A stretch of DNA of 39,419 nt from CAYUBI01 sp964443005 (lineage in GTDB: Bacteria; Margulisbacteria; Riflemargulisbacteria; GWF2-35-9; CAYUBI01), in assembly GCA_964443005.1 (NCBI GenBank), contig CAYUBI010000006.1, forward strand, positions 1 through 39,419, in the 5' to 3' direction. Of the stretch, positions 1 through 9,226 are shown in pieces. The translations under genes were made by a program, and so were the position numbers. The notes below the pieces were generated by a model. It was given only the letters and a program-made list of their open reading frames with translations. It did not search any database and was not told where the DNA came from. Positions within the stretch are counted from its first letter, which is position 1, and each line of letters starts with the position of its first letter.

Positions 1-681
1 AGGGACACGTTTTATAAGCCCATGAGGAGCATCTTCAACTGGGTAGTCATTTTTTCCACAAATTTAACACGTTTTTGAAGAAGCGGATAGTTTCCCTTTT
101 TGCTCCGCCAAATACTTACCAATAATTGCATCAATAACAGCAGATGATTCGTGAATCCGTTTATCATTTATGCGAAAAGCAATATTATGACCTCGTTCTT
201 TCTCAGATATTTTTTCTTCAAACGCAGATAGAGCACGTTCAACGCCATTAATCCTATTGCTTTCATAAAAACGAAGAATCGGCTGTATCTCAGTCAAGCC
301 TTTATAATCCTGAATTTTGTCCCAAAACAAAGCATGCTTTTTAGATACACCTTTGTTTATATTTGTCATTTCTTCTTCAGTTAGCTCTCTTTCAACCCCC
401 TTTTTCTTAAGATTCTCTTTTCCTTTGGCGATCTCCATCCCACTGTAAGCTAAAACTTCTTCGACTTTATCTACTAAAAGTCTAGCTTTTCCCTTTTTGG
501 CAGTTATCGCTTCGGTAGTCGTCATCTTTTTATCAAAAAGAACAAAATCAACAAAGCTCCCATCTTCACGTACAACAAGATCAATAGCCAAAGGTTCTTC
601 TTTCAGAGCATTATGAACAATTATGTTAGTAGAATTAGTAGTTCTCAACTTCATTCCCAATTCGCTAAGCTCTTTAATCAC
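1..681 (-). pseudogene. cas8c: Type I-C Cascade large subunit Cas8c (Csd1-like), 3' end outside window, interrupted by in-frame TAA
   Basis: Cas8c is the large subunit of the type I-C interference complex and takes part in target recognition. The GTG start overlaps the cas5c stop by one base (TAGTG). The first 205 residues look like the Cas8c N-terminal half, including the KGKARLLVDK and FWDKIQDYKGL stretches. After KTC the codon at 66-64 is TAA, yet the same frame continues to base 1 as ICGKNDYPVEDAPHGLIKRVP-like coding sequence, written here as ICGKNDYPVE then DAPHGLIKRVP. The stop therefore falls inside a C-x-x-C motif (Cys205 and Cys208, counting the stop as 206). A TTA leucine codon changed to TAA is the simplest explanation, either as a real nonsense mutation or an assembly error. 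The position after cas3 and cas5 fits type I-C order. The family call is from motif memory and synteny. Confidence 0.72.
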
Positions 682-1412
682 TAGCTCACCTCCTCAGCCA
701 ATTCGTTTTGATTAAAAGCATAAATCACTGTGGAAGTCTCTCCATCTACCTTATGTCGCAAATGCGTTGCAGTCATCATTTTATCGTTTTCTGGAACCTC
801 ACAGTTTAAAATGCCGTCTTTTACCACCACATCATAAAAAAACAATGGTTCAGGTTTTCCATCTTTATCATAGAAAATATCAAACAGCATACTGCCTACA
901 GGGATTAGCTCGCTAATTGGCTGTTCCGTACCGGCTGTCGGCATAAATTCAACCGCAAACTCGCGAGTTCCAAAAAAGGGTCGTCGCCAACATTGCCCCT
1001 TCCTTACTCTACGCTCAAACATCTGCGAATATTTATTGAAAAGCGGAACATAATACAGTATATCTTTGCCAGCTACATCATCTATGAAAACCGATGCCTC
1101 GATAATATAAGAGACATCTTTTAAAATAATGCTGTTTCGTTGTGCACGCCTTTCTTCAATAATTATTGGAGATTTATTTTGTTTCGAATTAATTTCATTA
1201 CGTTTTACCGAAAAAAACTTTACAGGATTCAAAACAATAATACGACGCACATACCATTTAAACTCTGGTTTCCAGAGGATAGAGTCAAGAATTCCCCTTG
1301 CCGCAGATGGTGTCATGCAGGGATAAGACATACGTTCCACCTTCAAGTCTGGTCTGGTAAAGCAAGCAAATTCTCCAGTCACCTTTACTCGTACTACATG
1401 TTTATCCAGCAT
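681..1412 (-). CDS. cas5c: Type I-C Cas5c, crRNA-processing RAMP protein
   Basis: In type I-C systems Cas5c (Cas5d) replaces Cas6: it cuts pre-crRNA and stays bound to the crRNA 5' handle in Cascade. The 243-residue protein has the family hallmarks: ACFTRPDLKVERMSYPCMTPSAA-like N-terminus split over residues 16-38, ILWKPEFKW near 45-53, FFSVKRNE near 66-73, and MFERRVRKGQC followed by RPFFGTREF at about 131-152. The ATG is preceded by a strong AAGGAGG ribosome site. It starts 15 bases after the cas3 stop and overlaps cas8c by one base, so the three are co-transcribed. Where I recall a Lys-His pair in the Bacillus halodurans enzyme's catalytic site, this protein seems to read Lys127-Tyr128, so catalytic residues should be aligned before assuming activity. 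Confidence 0.9.
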   Translation of the reverse strand: MLDKHVVRVKVTGEFACFTRPDLKVERMSYPCMTPSAARGILDSILWKPEFKWYVRRIIVLNPVKFFSVKRNEINSKQNKSPIIIEERRAQRNSIILKDVSYIIEASVFIDDVAGKDILYYVPLFNKYSQMFERRVRKGQCWRRPFFGTREFAVEFMPTAGTEQPISELIPVGSMLFDIFYDKDGKPEPLFFYDVVVKDGILNCEVPENDKMMTATHLRHKVDGETSTVIYAFNQNELAEEVS

Positions 1413-1427
1413 ATTATCCTCCTTATT

Positions 1428-3633
1428 TTACACAATCCAAATCGGGTCATCCGTAATCTCGGTTTGTAAGCCTTTATTTTCATTATACTCTCCTGTCCAA
1501 ATTCTTAGTCCGGACTTAATAATTGAGTGGAAGGAGCTTAGTTTATTAAGTGCATTCGCATACAATTGGACACAGTAGGGCTGAATGTTGCGATAATCAT
1601 GCGAAGATAAAAATTCTTTGAATTTAATGGCATCATAAAGAGCTTTACTCTTTTCATCAAAATCTTTAATAAATACAGATTCTGTTTGCTGGTCAATCAA
1701 ACGATAACTTTTGCTGACTGTTTCAAAGTTAAACTCTAGTCGAGCATTGTTTATCTGATATTTATCCGGATTAACAAATAATCCTATTATTTGCTTATAA
1801 TAATCCTCAAAAAACTCATAATGATAAAGCCGTTCAGGGTTATCCTGAATTAAGATTCTTGCGTGTTCGGCACAGGCTGAATAAGTTTTATCAGGCATTT
1901 TGCTATCAGCAAGTTGAAAAAGAAAAACCTCGCCCTTCTTTGCCATTTTCCCTTCGCGATTGCACCGACCAGCTGCCTGAATAATGGATTCAAGTGGAGC
2001 AAGTGATCTAAAAACAATAGGAAAATCAAAATCCACACCGGCTTCTATTAACTGAGTTGAAGACACCAGAATCTTCTTTTTTTCTTTCAAGTCTTGCCTG
2101 ATAGCTTCGATTACTTGTTTTCTGTGTGCCGGACACATGAACGTGGACAAATGATACATTTTGTCCCACTGCGATTCATCTTTTAAAACCATTTCATAAA
2201 ATAATCTGGCATCCTTTTTGGTGTTAAAGATAACTAGAGTTGATTGAAGAATAGTTTGGATTCTGTTAGACAATTCTTCTAAAGTAATTCCATTAAAATC
2301 ATCAATTATTTGATAGTTAACTCTTTTTATACAGTCAAGCTCAAACAGAGCTTTTGGATTATCAACCAAACCCACGATCCCTTCTACTCCGCACTCAAAC
2401 TTTTCTCGTTTCTCAAAAGCAGGCATTGTTGCAGTACAAAACAAGAATGAGGTATGCAGTAAGCTTTGTATATTTTTTAACATCTCTAATGTTGGTGCGA
2501 CTAATTCCTTGTTCAAAGTTTGAACCTCATCAAAGATTACAATTGAATCCGCTATATTGTGAATTTTACGTGCCTTAGAAGGCTTGCGGCTAAATAAAGA
2601 CTCAAAAAACTGTACCGAGGTTGTGACAATCAACGGGTAGTCCCAGTTTTCACAAGCAAGTTTTTTATATAGTTTAGTTCTCTCAAAGTTAGAAGTTAAG
2701 ANNNNNNNNNNATACTAGGTCGTCATTGCTGGAATTTTCCTCTATTAAGTTAGAATGATGCTCTAGCACAGAGTCATCTCCGAATATTGCCTTTAGTATC
2801 TGTGCTGTTTGGTCGATTATATTAATAAACGGTAGGACGATTATTATTCTTTTAAACTGATGATTTCTCGCATGTTCTAGTGCCCACGAAAGTGATGTTA
2901 GTGTTTTTCCAAGTCCTGTAGGTAGATTAAGTGAAAAAAAACCGCATGGGCTGTTCGCCTTCTTAAGGGCATCTTCCCTTACCCTATTTCTTAATTGGTT
3001 GATTTCACCCTCCCTCGATTTACTAAGCAAATAATTGTTAAGTTGTGTCGCCATTCTTTCAATTTCAAGTTTATGGCTTTTCCTTGAATTGGTTTTGTTT
3101 TGATCAAAATGTGCTTCTGTATCAAGCCAGTCAGCATCAGTTAAAATACTAAATAAATATCGAATGTAAAGTTCTCTTTCAAGATTATTAGAATATTTAA
3201 GAGAAAGAGGTGTTAATTCGTTTTCAGTTAAAGCATTGTCTTCTAGAAACACCTTTTTTATCGCCTCAAAATTTTCAACCTCTCCATTTTTGAATTCATC
3301 GGTATCGGATTGCCAATCTGCCCGATCAGGCAGCCCCTTATGATGACCATCAATTATGAATGAAATATCGTTTAGCCCTAATAATCTGGCATAGCCTGCA
3401 CCCCAAGAAGCATGTGGTACACTTCCGCGTCGACCACCATTTTTTAAATACTCTTGAAATGCAAACTGATACTTCCCCAGATCATGTAGCAGCCCCGCAA
3501 GATACGCCCACTCCCCCGAACCAAATGGTTCTGCAAATTTTTTGGAGATTTCCGCCACGTTTCGCAAATGTTCCTTTAGTGGCTGCCAAAGGCTTTCAGG
3601 TTGATTGGGGAGAGTATGCGCATAATGGGTCAT
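1428..3633 (-). CDS. cas3: Cas3 HD nuclease-helicase (type I-C), interrupted by an assembly gap
   Basis: Cas3 is the effector that unwinds and degrades target DNA after Cascade binding. The N-terminal HD domain has His22 and the LLHDLGKY motif at 48-55, plus PHASWGA and GHHKGLP. The SF2 helicase follows with Walker A PTGLGKT near 238-244, Walker B IVIFDEVQ, motif III CTATMP and motif VI QAAGRCNREG. A 10-N run at 2702-2711 splits it, but the frame is open on both sides: upstream ends NSSNDDLV, downstream resumes LTSNFERTKLYKK then ENWDYPLIVTTSVQFFESLF, so the TTG at 2633 is not a true start. If the gene is intact the real gap must be a multiple of three bases. The ATG lies 13 bases after the copA stop with only a weak AAGGCG ribosome site. 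Confidence 0.93.
2702..2711. other. Assembly gap (10 N) inside cas3
   Basis: Ten Ns join two open cas3 frames. One leftover base on the upstream side and two on the downstream side require a true gap length divisible by three, so ten is a placeholder and only a few residues may be missing. Confidence 0.97.
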
Positions 3634-3646
3634 GTTGCGCCTTGCG

Positions 3647-5896
3647 TTACGACTGGTATCTGCGCATTAACAGCGAATTACTAATTACTGTTACTGAACT
3701 AAAGGCCATAGCAGCACCAGCAATCATCGGATTTAATAAAAATCCAGTCAACGGATATAAAATGCCAGCAGCAATGGGAATGCCAATAATATTATAAAAA
3801 AAGGCCCAAAACAAATTCTGTTTTATTTTTTGCATACTATAACGCGACAGGTCCATAGCTAATGCCACATCGCATAAATCATCTTTAATTAAAACAATAT
3901 CGCCAGCTTCAATTGCAATATCAGTGCCACTCCCAACGGCAATTCCTATGTCAGCTTGTGTGAGAGCCAACGCATCATTAATGCCATCACCTACCATAGC
4001 AACTTTGGTTCCATTTGCTTGTAGTTTTTTAATTTCACGAGCTTTGTCCTGAGGCAGCACATCTGCTATAACAGAATCAATTCCGACTTCTTTTGCAATA
4101 GCTTGTGCAGTACGTAAATTATCGCCAGTGATCATCATCACAATTTTACCTTTATTTTTTAATAGGCTAACCGCTGCTTTAGTTTGATCTTTAACTGTAT
4201 CTGCTACTGCAATAATTCCAGATAATTCATGGTTGATTGCCAGTAACATGATACTTTTTCCTTGATTTTCAAGGTGTTCTAAATCATGCAAGGCTAAAGA
4301 AATGTCTATCTGATTTAGCTGCATTAGTTTGCGATTTCCTAAAACAATTTCCTGTTCTTCAATTTCTGCACTAAGCCCGTATCCTGTTAAGGATTCGAAA
4401 TTTTGAATTTTTAATAATACAAGTTGACGTTGATGTGCAGTTGAAACAATAGCTTGGCCAATCGGATGTTCCGAGTTTTTTTCAATTGACGCTGCTACAA
4501 GAAGCAGCTTTTCTCGCGTTGTAGTATAGCTAATAATATCTGTTACTTCCGGCTTTCCTTTTGTTAAGGTGCCTGTTTTATCAAAAACAATTACACTCAT
4601 TTGATGTGCAATTTGCAAGGCAGTTGCACTTTTAATTAATATACCTTTTTCAGCTGCAATTCCAGTTCCAACCATAACTGCAGTTGGCGTAGCTAGTCCC
4701 AGAGCACAGGGACAAGCAATAATAAGCACAGATATTAAAATTGTTAGCGAAAAAATAAAAGCATGTCCAGTAATCATCCAAAATGCAAAAGCAGCAATTG
4801 CTGTAATTAAAACTCCAGGCACAAACCATGCGGAAACTTTATCTGCTAGTGCCTGAATAGGTGCTTTAGACCCCTGTGCTTCTTCAACAAGCTGAATAAT
4901 TTGCGCTAAGGTTGTGTTAGCTCCGACTTTGGTTGCTTGAAAGGTAAAACTGCCAGTTTTATTTATGGTTGCACCTACTACTAGGCTTTCAGTTGTTTTT
5001 TCTACAGGCAGGCTTTCTCCAGTAAGCATGGATTCATCCACAAAAGAATGGCCCTCTATAACCCGGCCATCTACAGGGATTTTTTGCCCGGGTTTAACCT
5101 GAATCATATCACCTACAACAACATCATCAATAGGAATTTCATATTCTATATTTTTGCGAATCACCTGTGCTGTTTTAGGTTGTAAACCCATTAACTTTTT
5201 AAGCGACTCACTTGTCTTGCTTTTGGCCATAGCTTCTAATAACTTTCCTAGTAAAATAAAGGTAATTAAAAAAGCTGCTGTTTCATAATACACTGGGTGA
5301 GTGTCATACATTGGACTGCCAAGCCAAATGGAAGCAGAAACATAAAGACTATAGAAATAGGCTGACCCTACACCTAAGGTAACCAATGTATCCATTGTTG
5401 CGGTATGCTGGACAATCACAGCTTTTATGCCACGGGTAAAAAACTGAAATCCAGCTAGCATGACAGGTGTTGCAAGTAAAAACTGGATTAAAATTAAATG
5501 ATTCATTATCAATCCAGGACTCGGTAATTTCATTGCAAAATACATTAATGGAAGAGAAAAAATCAGAGAAAGAATAAATTTTGTTTGCAGATTATTCCTT
5601 TCTCTTTCTTTGGATTTATTTTCTGCATCTGCCATCATTGTTTTTTCGTTAACTTGTGAATAAGGTGTTTGGGTAAGTTTAAGCGTTCCAAATCCGGCTT
5701 TAGCTATTGCTTGATGAAATTGATCTTCAATAACTATCGTTGAATCAAAACGAATCAACGCTTTTTCTGTAGCAATATTAACGGTGGCAGTTAGCACTCC
5801 GGGGATTTCTTTAAGCACAGATTCAACACTAGCTACACAGCTAGCACAATGCATGCCTGTAATATGAATTGTTGTAGTTAGGGTATTATCCTGCAT
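3647..5896 (-). CDS. copA: Copper-translocating P1B-type ATPase
   Basis: This membrane pump exports Cu(I) from the cytoplasm using ATP. One N-terminal heavy-metal domain carries MHCASC (Cys17 and Cys20). The order then follows the P1B plan: membrane helices, TGES actuator motif, CPC ion-binding motif at 395-397, phosphorylated aspartate D439 in DKTGTLT, an HPIGQ nucleotide-binding motif, TGDN, and GDGINDA, then two last helices. The chosen ATG at 5896 gives 749 residues and overlaps the GT2 stop by 11 bases. An ATG at 5944 would add 16 residues but sits directly on its GGAAGG ribosome-site-like sequence. The CPC motif indicates Cu(I) rather than zinc or cadmium. cas3 begins 13 bases downstream. 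No copper-responsive operator or metal regulator is visible nearby. Confidence 0.92.
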   Translation of the reverse strand: MQDNTLTTTIHITGMHCASCVASVESVLKEIPGVLTATVNIATEKALIRFDSTIVIEDQFHQAIAKAGFGTLKLTQTPYSQVNEKTMMADAENKSKERERNNLQTKFILSLIFSLPLMYFAMKLPSPGLIMNHLILIQFLLATPVMLAGFQFFTRGIKAVIVQHTATMDTLVTLGVGSAYFYSLYVSASIWLGSPMYDTHPVYYETAAFLITFILLGKLLEAMAKSKTSESLKKLMGLQPKTAQVIRKNIEYEIPIDDVVVGDMIQVKPGQKIPVDGRVIEGHSFVDESMLTGESLPVEKTTESLVVGATINKTGSFTFQATKVGANTTLAQIIQLVEEAQGSKAPIQALADKVSAWFVPGVLITAIAAFAFWMITGHAFIFSLTILISVLIIACPCALGLATPTAVMVGTGIAAEKGILIKSATALQIAHQMSVIVFDKTGTLTKGKPEVTDIISYTTTREKLLLVAASIEKNSEHPIGQAIVSTAHQRQLVLLKIQNFESLTGYGLSAEIEEQEIVLGNRKLMQLNQIDISLALHDLEHLENQGKSIMLLAINHELSGIIAVADTVKDQTKAAVSLLKNKGKIVMMITGDNLRTAQAIAKEVGIDSVIADVLPQDKAREIKKLQANGTKVAMVGDGINDALALTQADIGIAVGSGTDIAIEAGDIVLIKDDLCDVALAMDLSRYSMQKIKQNLFWAFFYNIIGIPIAAGILYPLTGFLLNPMIAGAAMAFSSVTVISNSLLMRRYQS

Positions 5897-6614
5897 GAGA
5901 AAAAAATCGATATTTAAGAATACACCATAACGCGCTAACGCCATCCTTCCACGTTATTTTTTTCCCTTCAGCATAACTGCGACCATTATACGAAATTCCC
6001 ACTTCAAATATTTTGATATCCGGAATTCTAGCAATTTTGGCTGTGATTTCTAATTCAAAACCAAATCGGTTTTGTTCAATGGGTATTGATTGAACAATGC
6101 TGCGTCGAAAAACTTTGTAACAAGTTTCCGTATCTGTAAAATTAAGATTCGTTGCCATATTTGATAATAGTGTAATAAACTTATTGCCCAACGAATGCCA
6201 ATAAAAAAGAACGCGATGAGATTCGCTGCCAATAAACCGGGATCCATAAACTACATCAGCAGCTTGTTTTATAAAGGGTGTTAACAGTTTTTCATATTCA
6301 TTGGGGTCATATTCCAAATCAGCATCCTGAATCAGCACAATATCTCCAGTTGCTTTGCTAATTCCGGTTCGAAGTGCAGCACCTTTGCCCTGATTTACTT
6401 CATGTTTGTTAATAATTAAGGAATACCTTGCTTGTAATTTTAACAATTGTTCATAGGATGCATCTGTTGAACCATCATCAATAACAATAATTTCCTTGGT
6501 TAATCCGAAAACCGAAGCAGTAGATACGCGTTCAATAATAGCAGCAAGAGTCGTTGCTTCGTTAAAAACCGGAATAATAATGGATACGCTAGTGAATGTG
6601 GAACTATTTTTCAT
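5886..6614 (-). CDS. GT2 glycosyltransferase, polyprenyl-phosphate sugar synthase type
   Basis: The 242-residue protein has a GT-A fold like dolichyl-phosphate mannose or glucose synthases: VSIIIPVFNEA at the N-terminus, IVIDDGSTD for nucleotide binding, NQGKGAALRTGI, a QDADLEYDP metal-binding DxD region and a DTETCYKVF stretch. It has no obvious C-terminal membrane helices. The ATG at 6614 has a GGAGG ribosome site 9 bases upstream and overlaps the preceding gene's stop by 11 bases; an open frame reaching 6698 is therefore not needed. Together with the upstream membrane glycosyltransferase it forms a plausible pair: this enzyme charges a lipid-phosphate carrier and the membrane enzyme transfers the sugar outside. 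The sugar identity cannot be read from sequence. Confidence 0.88.
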   Translation of the reverse strand: MKNSSTFTSVSIIIPVFNEATTLAAIIERVSTASVFGLTKEIIVIDDGSTDASYEQLLKLQARYSLIINKHEVNQGKGAALRTGISKATGDIVLIQDADLEYDPNEYEKLLTPFIKQAADVVYGSRFIGSESHRVLFYWHSLGNKFITLLSNMATNLNFTDTETCYKVFRRSIVQSIPIEQNRFGFELEITAKIARIPDIKIFEVGISYNGRSYAEGKKITWKDGVSALWCILKYRFFSHAG

Positions 6615-7956
6615 GAATAATGGCCTCCGCTGAAATTCGAATACTTGATAAAAACGTTGAATGATACGATTCATATGTTGTGACTGTATAAAATCCAATA
6701 TATAGGGCGCAAAACAAACCTAGCAACGGAATGGATGCTTGCTTTAACCACTTAACACGATGCTGAACAACCCAGTTCATACAAAATACTGACGTAAAAA
6801 TAAGAGCTATTAGTGCTACTGAGAATAGTAGGCCTTCGTGTGCTTGTTGATTAAAGTTGACAATGAGTGCAATAAACCCAATTCCTAAAAACAGCAGTGT
6901 TGCCAAGTTAATTCGACTAGTAATTTTTTTCCACTGATTATCTTCTAAATCAATAGTATAAAATGAATGAGCCAAAAATAGAATCATGGGCAAAAAAACA
7001 TAAGCAATATAGCGGCCTAATTTAACATGCCCAGATAAGGAAAATAAAACTAAACAAGGAATAAATGCAGCAAAAATAACGAGATATATCTTGTTGTTAC
7101 GCAATCGCTGAATAATACCTTTACGAAAAAATGTTGCGCTCGCTAAACTAGAAAAAGGCAAGAGCCCTAAAAATGCATACAAGGGAAAGGTATAAAAATC
7201 ACGATAGGTTTTGGCTGTGATATCTGGCTCTTTGATAAAACGGCTAATATTATCAATTAAAAATATCTGTAAAAAATTTTGTCCATGAACTGCGCTTTGT
7301 CCGATTAACCACGGCATACAAAACAAAACTGAACACGAAACCAAAAATCCTAAATGCACAATTATTTTCCACCATTTTTGATGATAAATAATTCCTGAAA
7401 TGATCATGAAAATGCCTGATAATCCCAGCACAATTGAAAAACGACTTAAGCTGCCAATTGCAGCAAAAATAATTGCTAATAAAAGATACTTCAGATGCTT
7501 TTCCCTGAGATGTAGCACATAAAACCCAACAAATCCAAAATAGAAAATTGCAGCACTCAGATCATACATAGGCGTTCGCGACAAATAAATATAAGCTAGA
7601 CAAATAGATTGAAGAAATACGGCTAAACAGCTGATATGTGCATCTTTCCAAAAACGATATGAAAAAAAATACATTAAAAATAAACCCAAACAACTCACTA
7701 GTATTGTAAATAAACTATAAGCGTAAGAAGAGGATGGCAAAAAGTGAACAATTGCACCACTACCCCAAACTAACAAGGGACCATGTGATTGATCTACTTG
7801 TGAATACGAAAAAAAATTAAGTGTTTTTGAAATTTCTTTGGCTATAGGTAGCCAATGTAAGGCATCTCCATCTGTTAAGGGATAATGAATAAATGGCCAG
7901 CTTGTTGTTAAAAAAAATAGAAACAAATAAGGTAAAAATAGCTTAAGCTGCTTCAT
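6604..7956 (-). CDS. Integral-membrane GT-C glycosyltransferase (PMT/ArnT-like)
   Basis: This 450-residue protein has about eleven hydrophobic segments and the acidic first-loop motif DGDALHW near residues 29-35, followed by SQVDQSHGPLLVWG and a later SRTPMYD, as seen in GT39/GT83-like (PMT_2) enzymes. These use polyprenyl-phosphate sugars as donors on the outer face of the cytoplasmic membrane. Its stop overlaps the GT2 start by 11 bases, so the two are translationally linked. It heads the minus-strand run that continues into copA and the cas genes. A TTCACA-17-TATAAT promoter lies upstream, and AAGGA precedes the ATG by about 8 bases. The acceptor is unknown and could be lipid A, protein or another glycan. 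Confidence 0.82.
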   Translation of the reverse strand: MKQLKLFLPYLFLFFLTTSWPFIHYPLTDGDALHWLPIAKEISKTLNFFSYSQVDQSHGPLLVWGSGAIVHFLPSSSYAYSLFTILVSCLGLFLMYFFSYRFWKDAHISCLAVFLQSICLAYIYLSRTPMYDLSAAIFYFGFVGFYVLHLREKHLKYLLLAIIFAAIGSLSRFSIVLGLSGIFMIISGIIYHQKWWKIIVHLGFLVSCSVLFCMPWLIGQSAVHGQNFLQIFLIDNISRFIKEPDITAKTYRDFYTFPLYAFLGLLPFSSLASATFFRKGIIQRLRNNKIYLVIFAAFIPCLVLFSLSGHVKLGRYIAYVFLPMILFLAHSFYTIDLEDNQWKKITSRINLATLLFLGIGFIALIVNFNQQAHEGLLFSVALIALIFTSVFCMNWVVQHRVKWLKQASIPLLGLFCALYIGFYTVTTYESYHSTFLSSIRISAEAIIHEK

Positions 7957-7994
7957 GTAACACGTCCTTTTTGTGATTATTAACAGTTAATGGG

Positions 7995-8023
7995 ATTATA
8001 TACGTAACTTGGTTAATTGTGAA
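7995..8023 (-). promoter_or_regulatory. Sigma-70-like promoter for the GT-C/GT2/copA/cas run
   Basis: On the minus strand, TTCACA (8023-8018) and a perfect TATAAT (8000-7995) are separated by 17 bases. Transcription would begin about 30 bases before the ATG at 7956. No comparable promoter space exists further down, because the genes overlap or are at most 15 bases apart. Confidence 0.6.
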
Positions 8024-8101
8024 ATTAAATAATTTATCTAACGACTCAATAGTAGTTTTAGTATATTTTTTTATTTAAATTTAGCTAAAAAGTTTTCAAG
8101 C

Positions 8102-9226
8102 CTATTCCATCATTTGCGTTGGGAATTGGGTCATTGGAATTAGCAATAAATATGCCATTCCAGCAACTAACACGCCGACAAACAAAATCGTTAAGGGTTC
8201 TGCAATAGCTGCAATCCAGTCCAGCCATTTATCAACATCTGCATGATTTTGTTTTTTGAGTATTGGAATCATTGCCTCAATACTGTGATGCTCCCATGCA
8301 AAAGACAACAGTTGTGCATAAACTGGCGGCATAACTGCAATATCACGAAGTATAGAGGGCAAGGATTCGCCACTAGATAAACGAAAACTCATACGCGATT
8401 GATAAAAAGCAAATAACGGCATTGCACAATGTAATGCGCTATCCTGTAATACTTCGTGCAAGGGAACCTTGTGCAAGTTACTAACCGTTAATAACAATAA
8501 AAATTCATCCAAAAATACTGCACTCACTAAATTCCGGTATATGGGCACCCATTTTAGCAAGGCTTGCTGAACAGCTAAGGAATGACGTGATTGATAAGCG
8601 AGTATACTGCTGGCTCCACAACAAAAAATGATAGCAAGAATATAATGCCACCCCTGAATACGCGTTAATAACACTAATAACATGGGAGGTGCTAAATGAT
8701 AAGTTTGATAATTGGTAACAATAGTAGGGATAAAATAGTTAATTGCTACTATCGCAAAACCCAATGTGCTAATAAGTACAAGTAATGGATAAGTTAACTT
8801 AGCAACTAAACGGCTGCGTAATTGATAAGAGGCAGTTAATGACGTTAAGGCATCTTCGATAGTTTCAGTTAGCCGATCATATTGTTGGCCAAGGCGTATC
8901 AAGAGCTGAATATGCGGTGGGAAAAGTGCCCATGATTGCAAAAGGCTTCCCAGAGTTTTTCCAGATTGGAGTTCAGCATTCAATAGCCCAATAACTGGCG
9001 CAAGCTTAGGATAGTGCGTTGCAATTGCGCTTAATAATGTATCTAATGGAATGCCAGTTTTAAGGCCCATTTGCAACAGTGTTAAAAAATCACGTTGCTC
9101 AGCTAAGGCCCATTTGCAGCGCCCTATGCGAAAACTTGTTAAAATCAACGAACCAATTGGGCGTGTTGTATGTGTAATAACAGTCATAAACGGGAATTTA
9201 ATAGAAATTACAAAATAATTATACAT
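8102..9226 (-). CDS. PilC/GspF-like inner-membrane platform protein
   Basis: Proteins of this family form the inner-membrane platform of type II secretion or type IV pili. The pattern is visible: a first T2SSF domain with QRDFLTLLQMGLKTGIPLDTLL and GKTLGSLLQSW, two hydrophobic segments near SYQLRSRLVAKLTYPLLVL and HYILAIIFCCGASSIL, then a second domain and a last membrane helix EPLTILFVGVLVAGMAYLLL. The family signature QRDFLTLL..G..L is present in both halves in weaker form. I chose the ATG at 9226, which overlaps the tatD stop as ATGTATAA; 9187 is an alternative, and neither has a clear ribosome site. No GspE-type ATPase, pilin or secretin gene lies nearby, so the partners must be encoded elsewhere. 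Confidence 0.78.
   Translation of the reverse strand: MYNYFVISIKFPFMTVITHTTRPIGSLILTSFRIGRCKWALAEQRDFLTLLQMGLKTGIPLDTLLSAIATHYPKLAPVIGLLNAELQSGKTLGSLLQSWALFPPHIQLLIRLGQQYDRLTETIEDALTSLTASYQLRSRLVAKLTYPLLVLISTLGFAIVAINYFIPTIVTNYQTYHLAPPMLLVLLTRIQGWHYILAIIFCCGASSILAYQSRHSLAVQQALLKWVPIYRNLVSAVFLDEFLLLLTVSNLHKVPLHEVLQDSALHCAMPLFAFYQSRMSFRLSSGESLPSILRDIAVMPPVYAQLLSFAWEHHSIEAMIPILKKQNHADVDKWLDWIAAIAEPLTILFVGVLVAGMAYLLLIPMTQFPTQMME

Noticed and set aside
64..66. TAA read as a sense codon (alternative genetic code or recoding)
   Set aside because: TAA ends cas3, copA and other intact genes, and TAG and TGA also act as stops, so there is no sign of code change. A mutation or error explains the single case better.
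1140..1469. Plus-strand frames opposite cas5c
   Set aside because: Antisense shadows of a conserved gene.
3360..3797. 145-codon plus-strand frame across the cas3/copA junction
   Set aside because: Lies antisense to two well-supported genes, has no ribosome site or family resemblance.
1..8100. CRISPR array near the cas genes
   Set aside because: No set of evenly spaced direct repeats is visible on either strand; the array must lie beyond the left edge or elsewhere.
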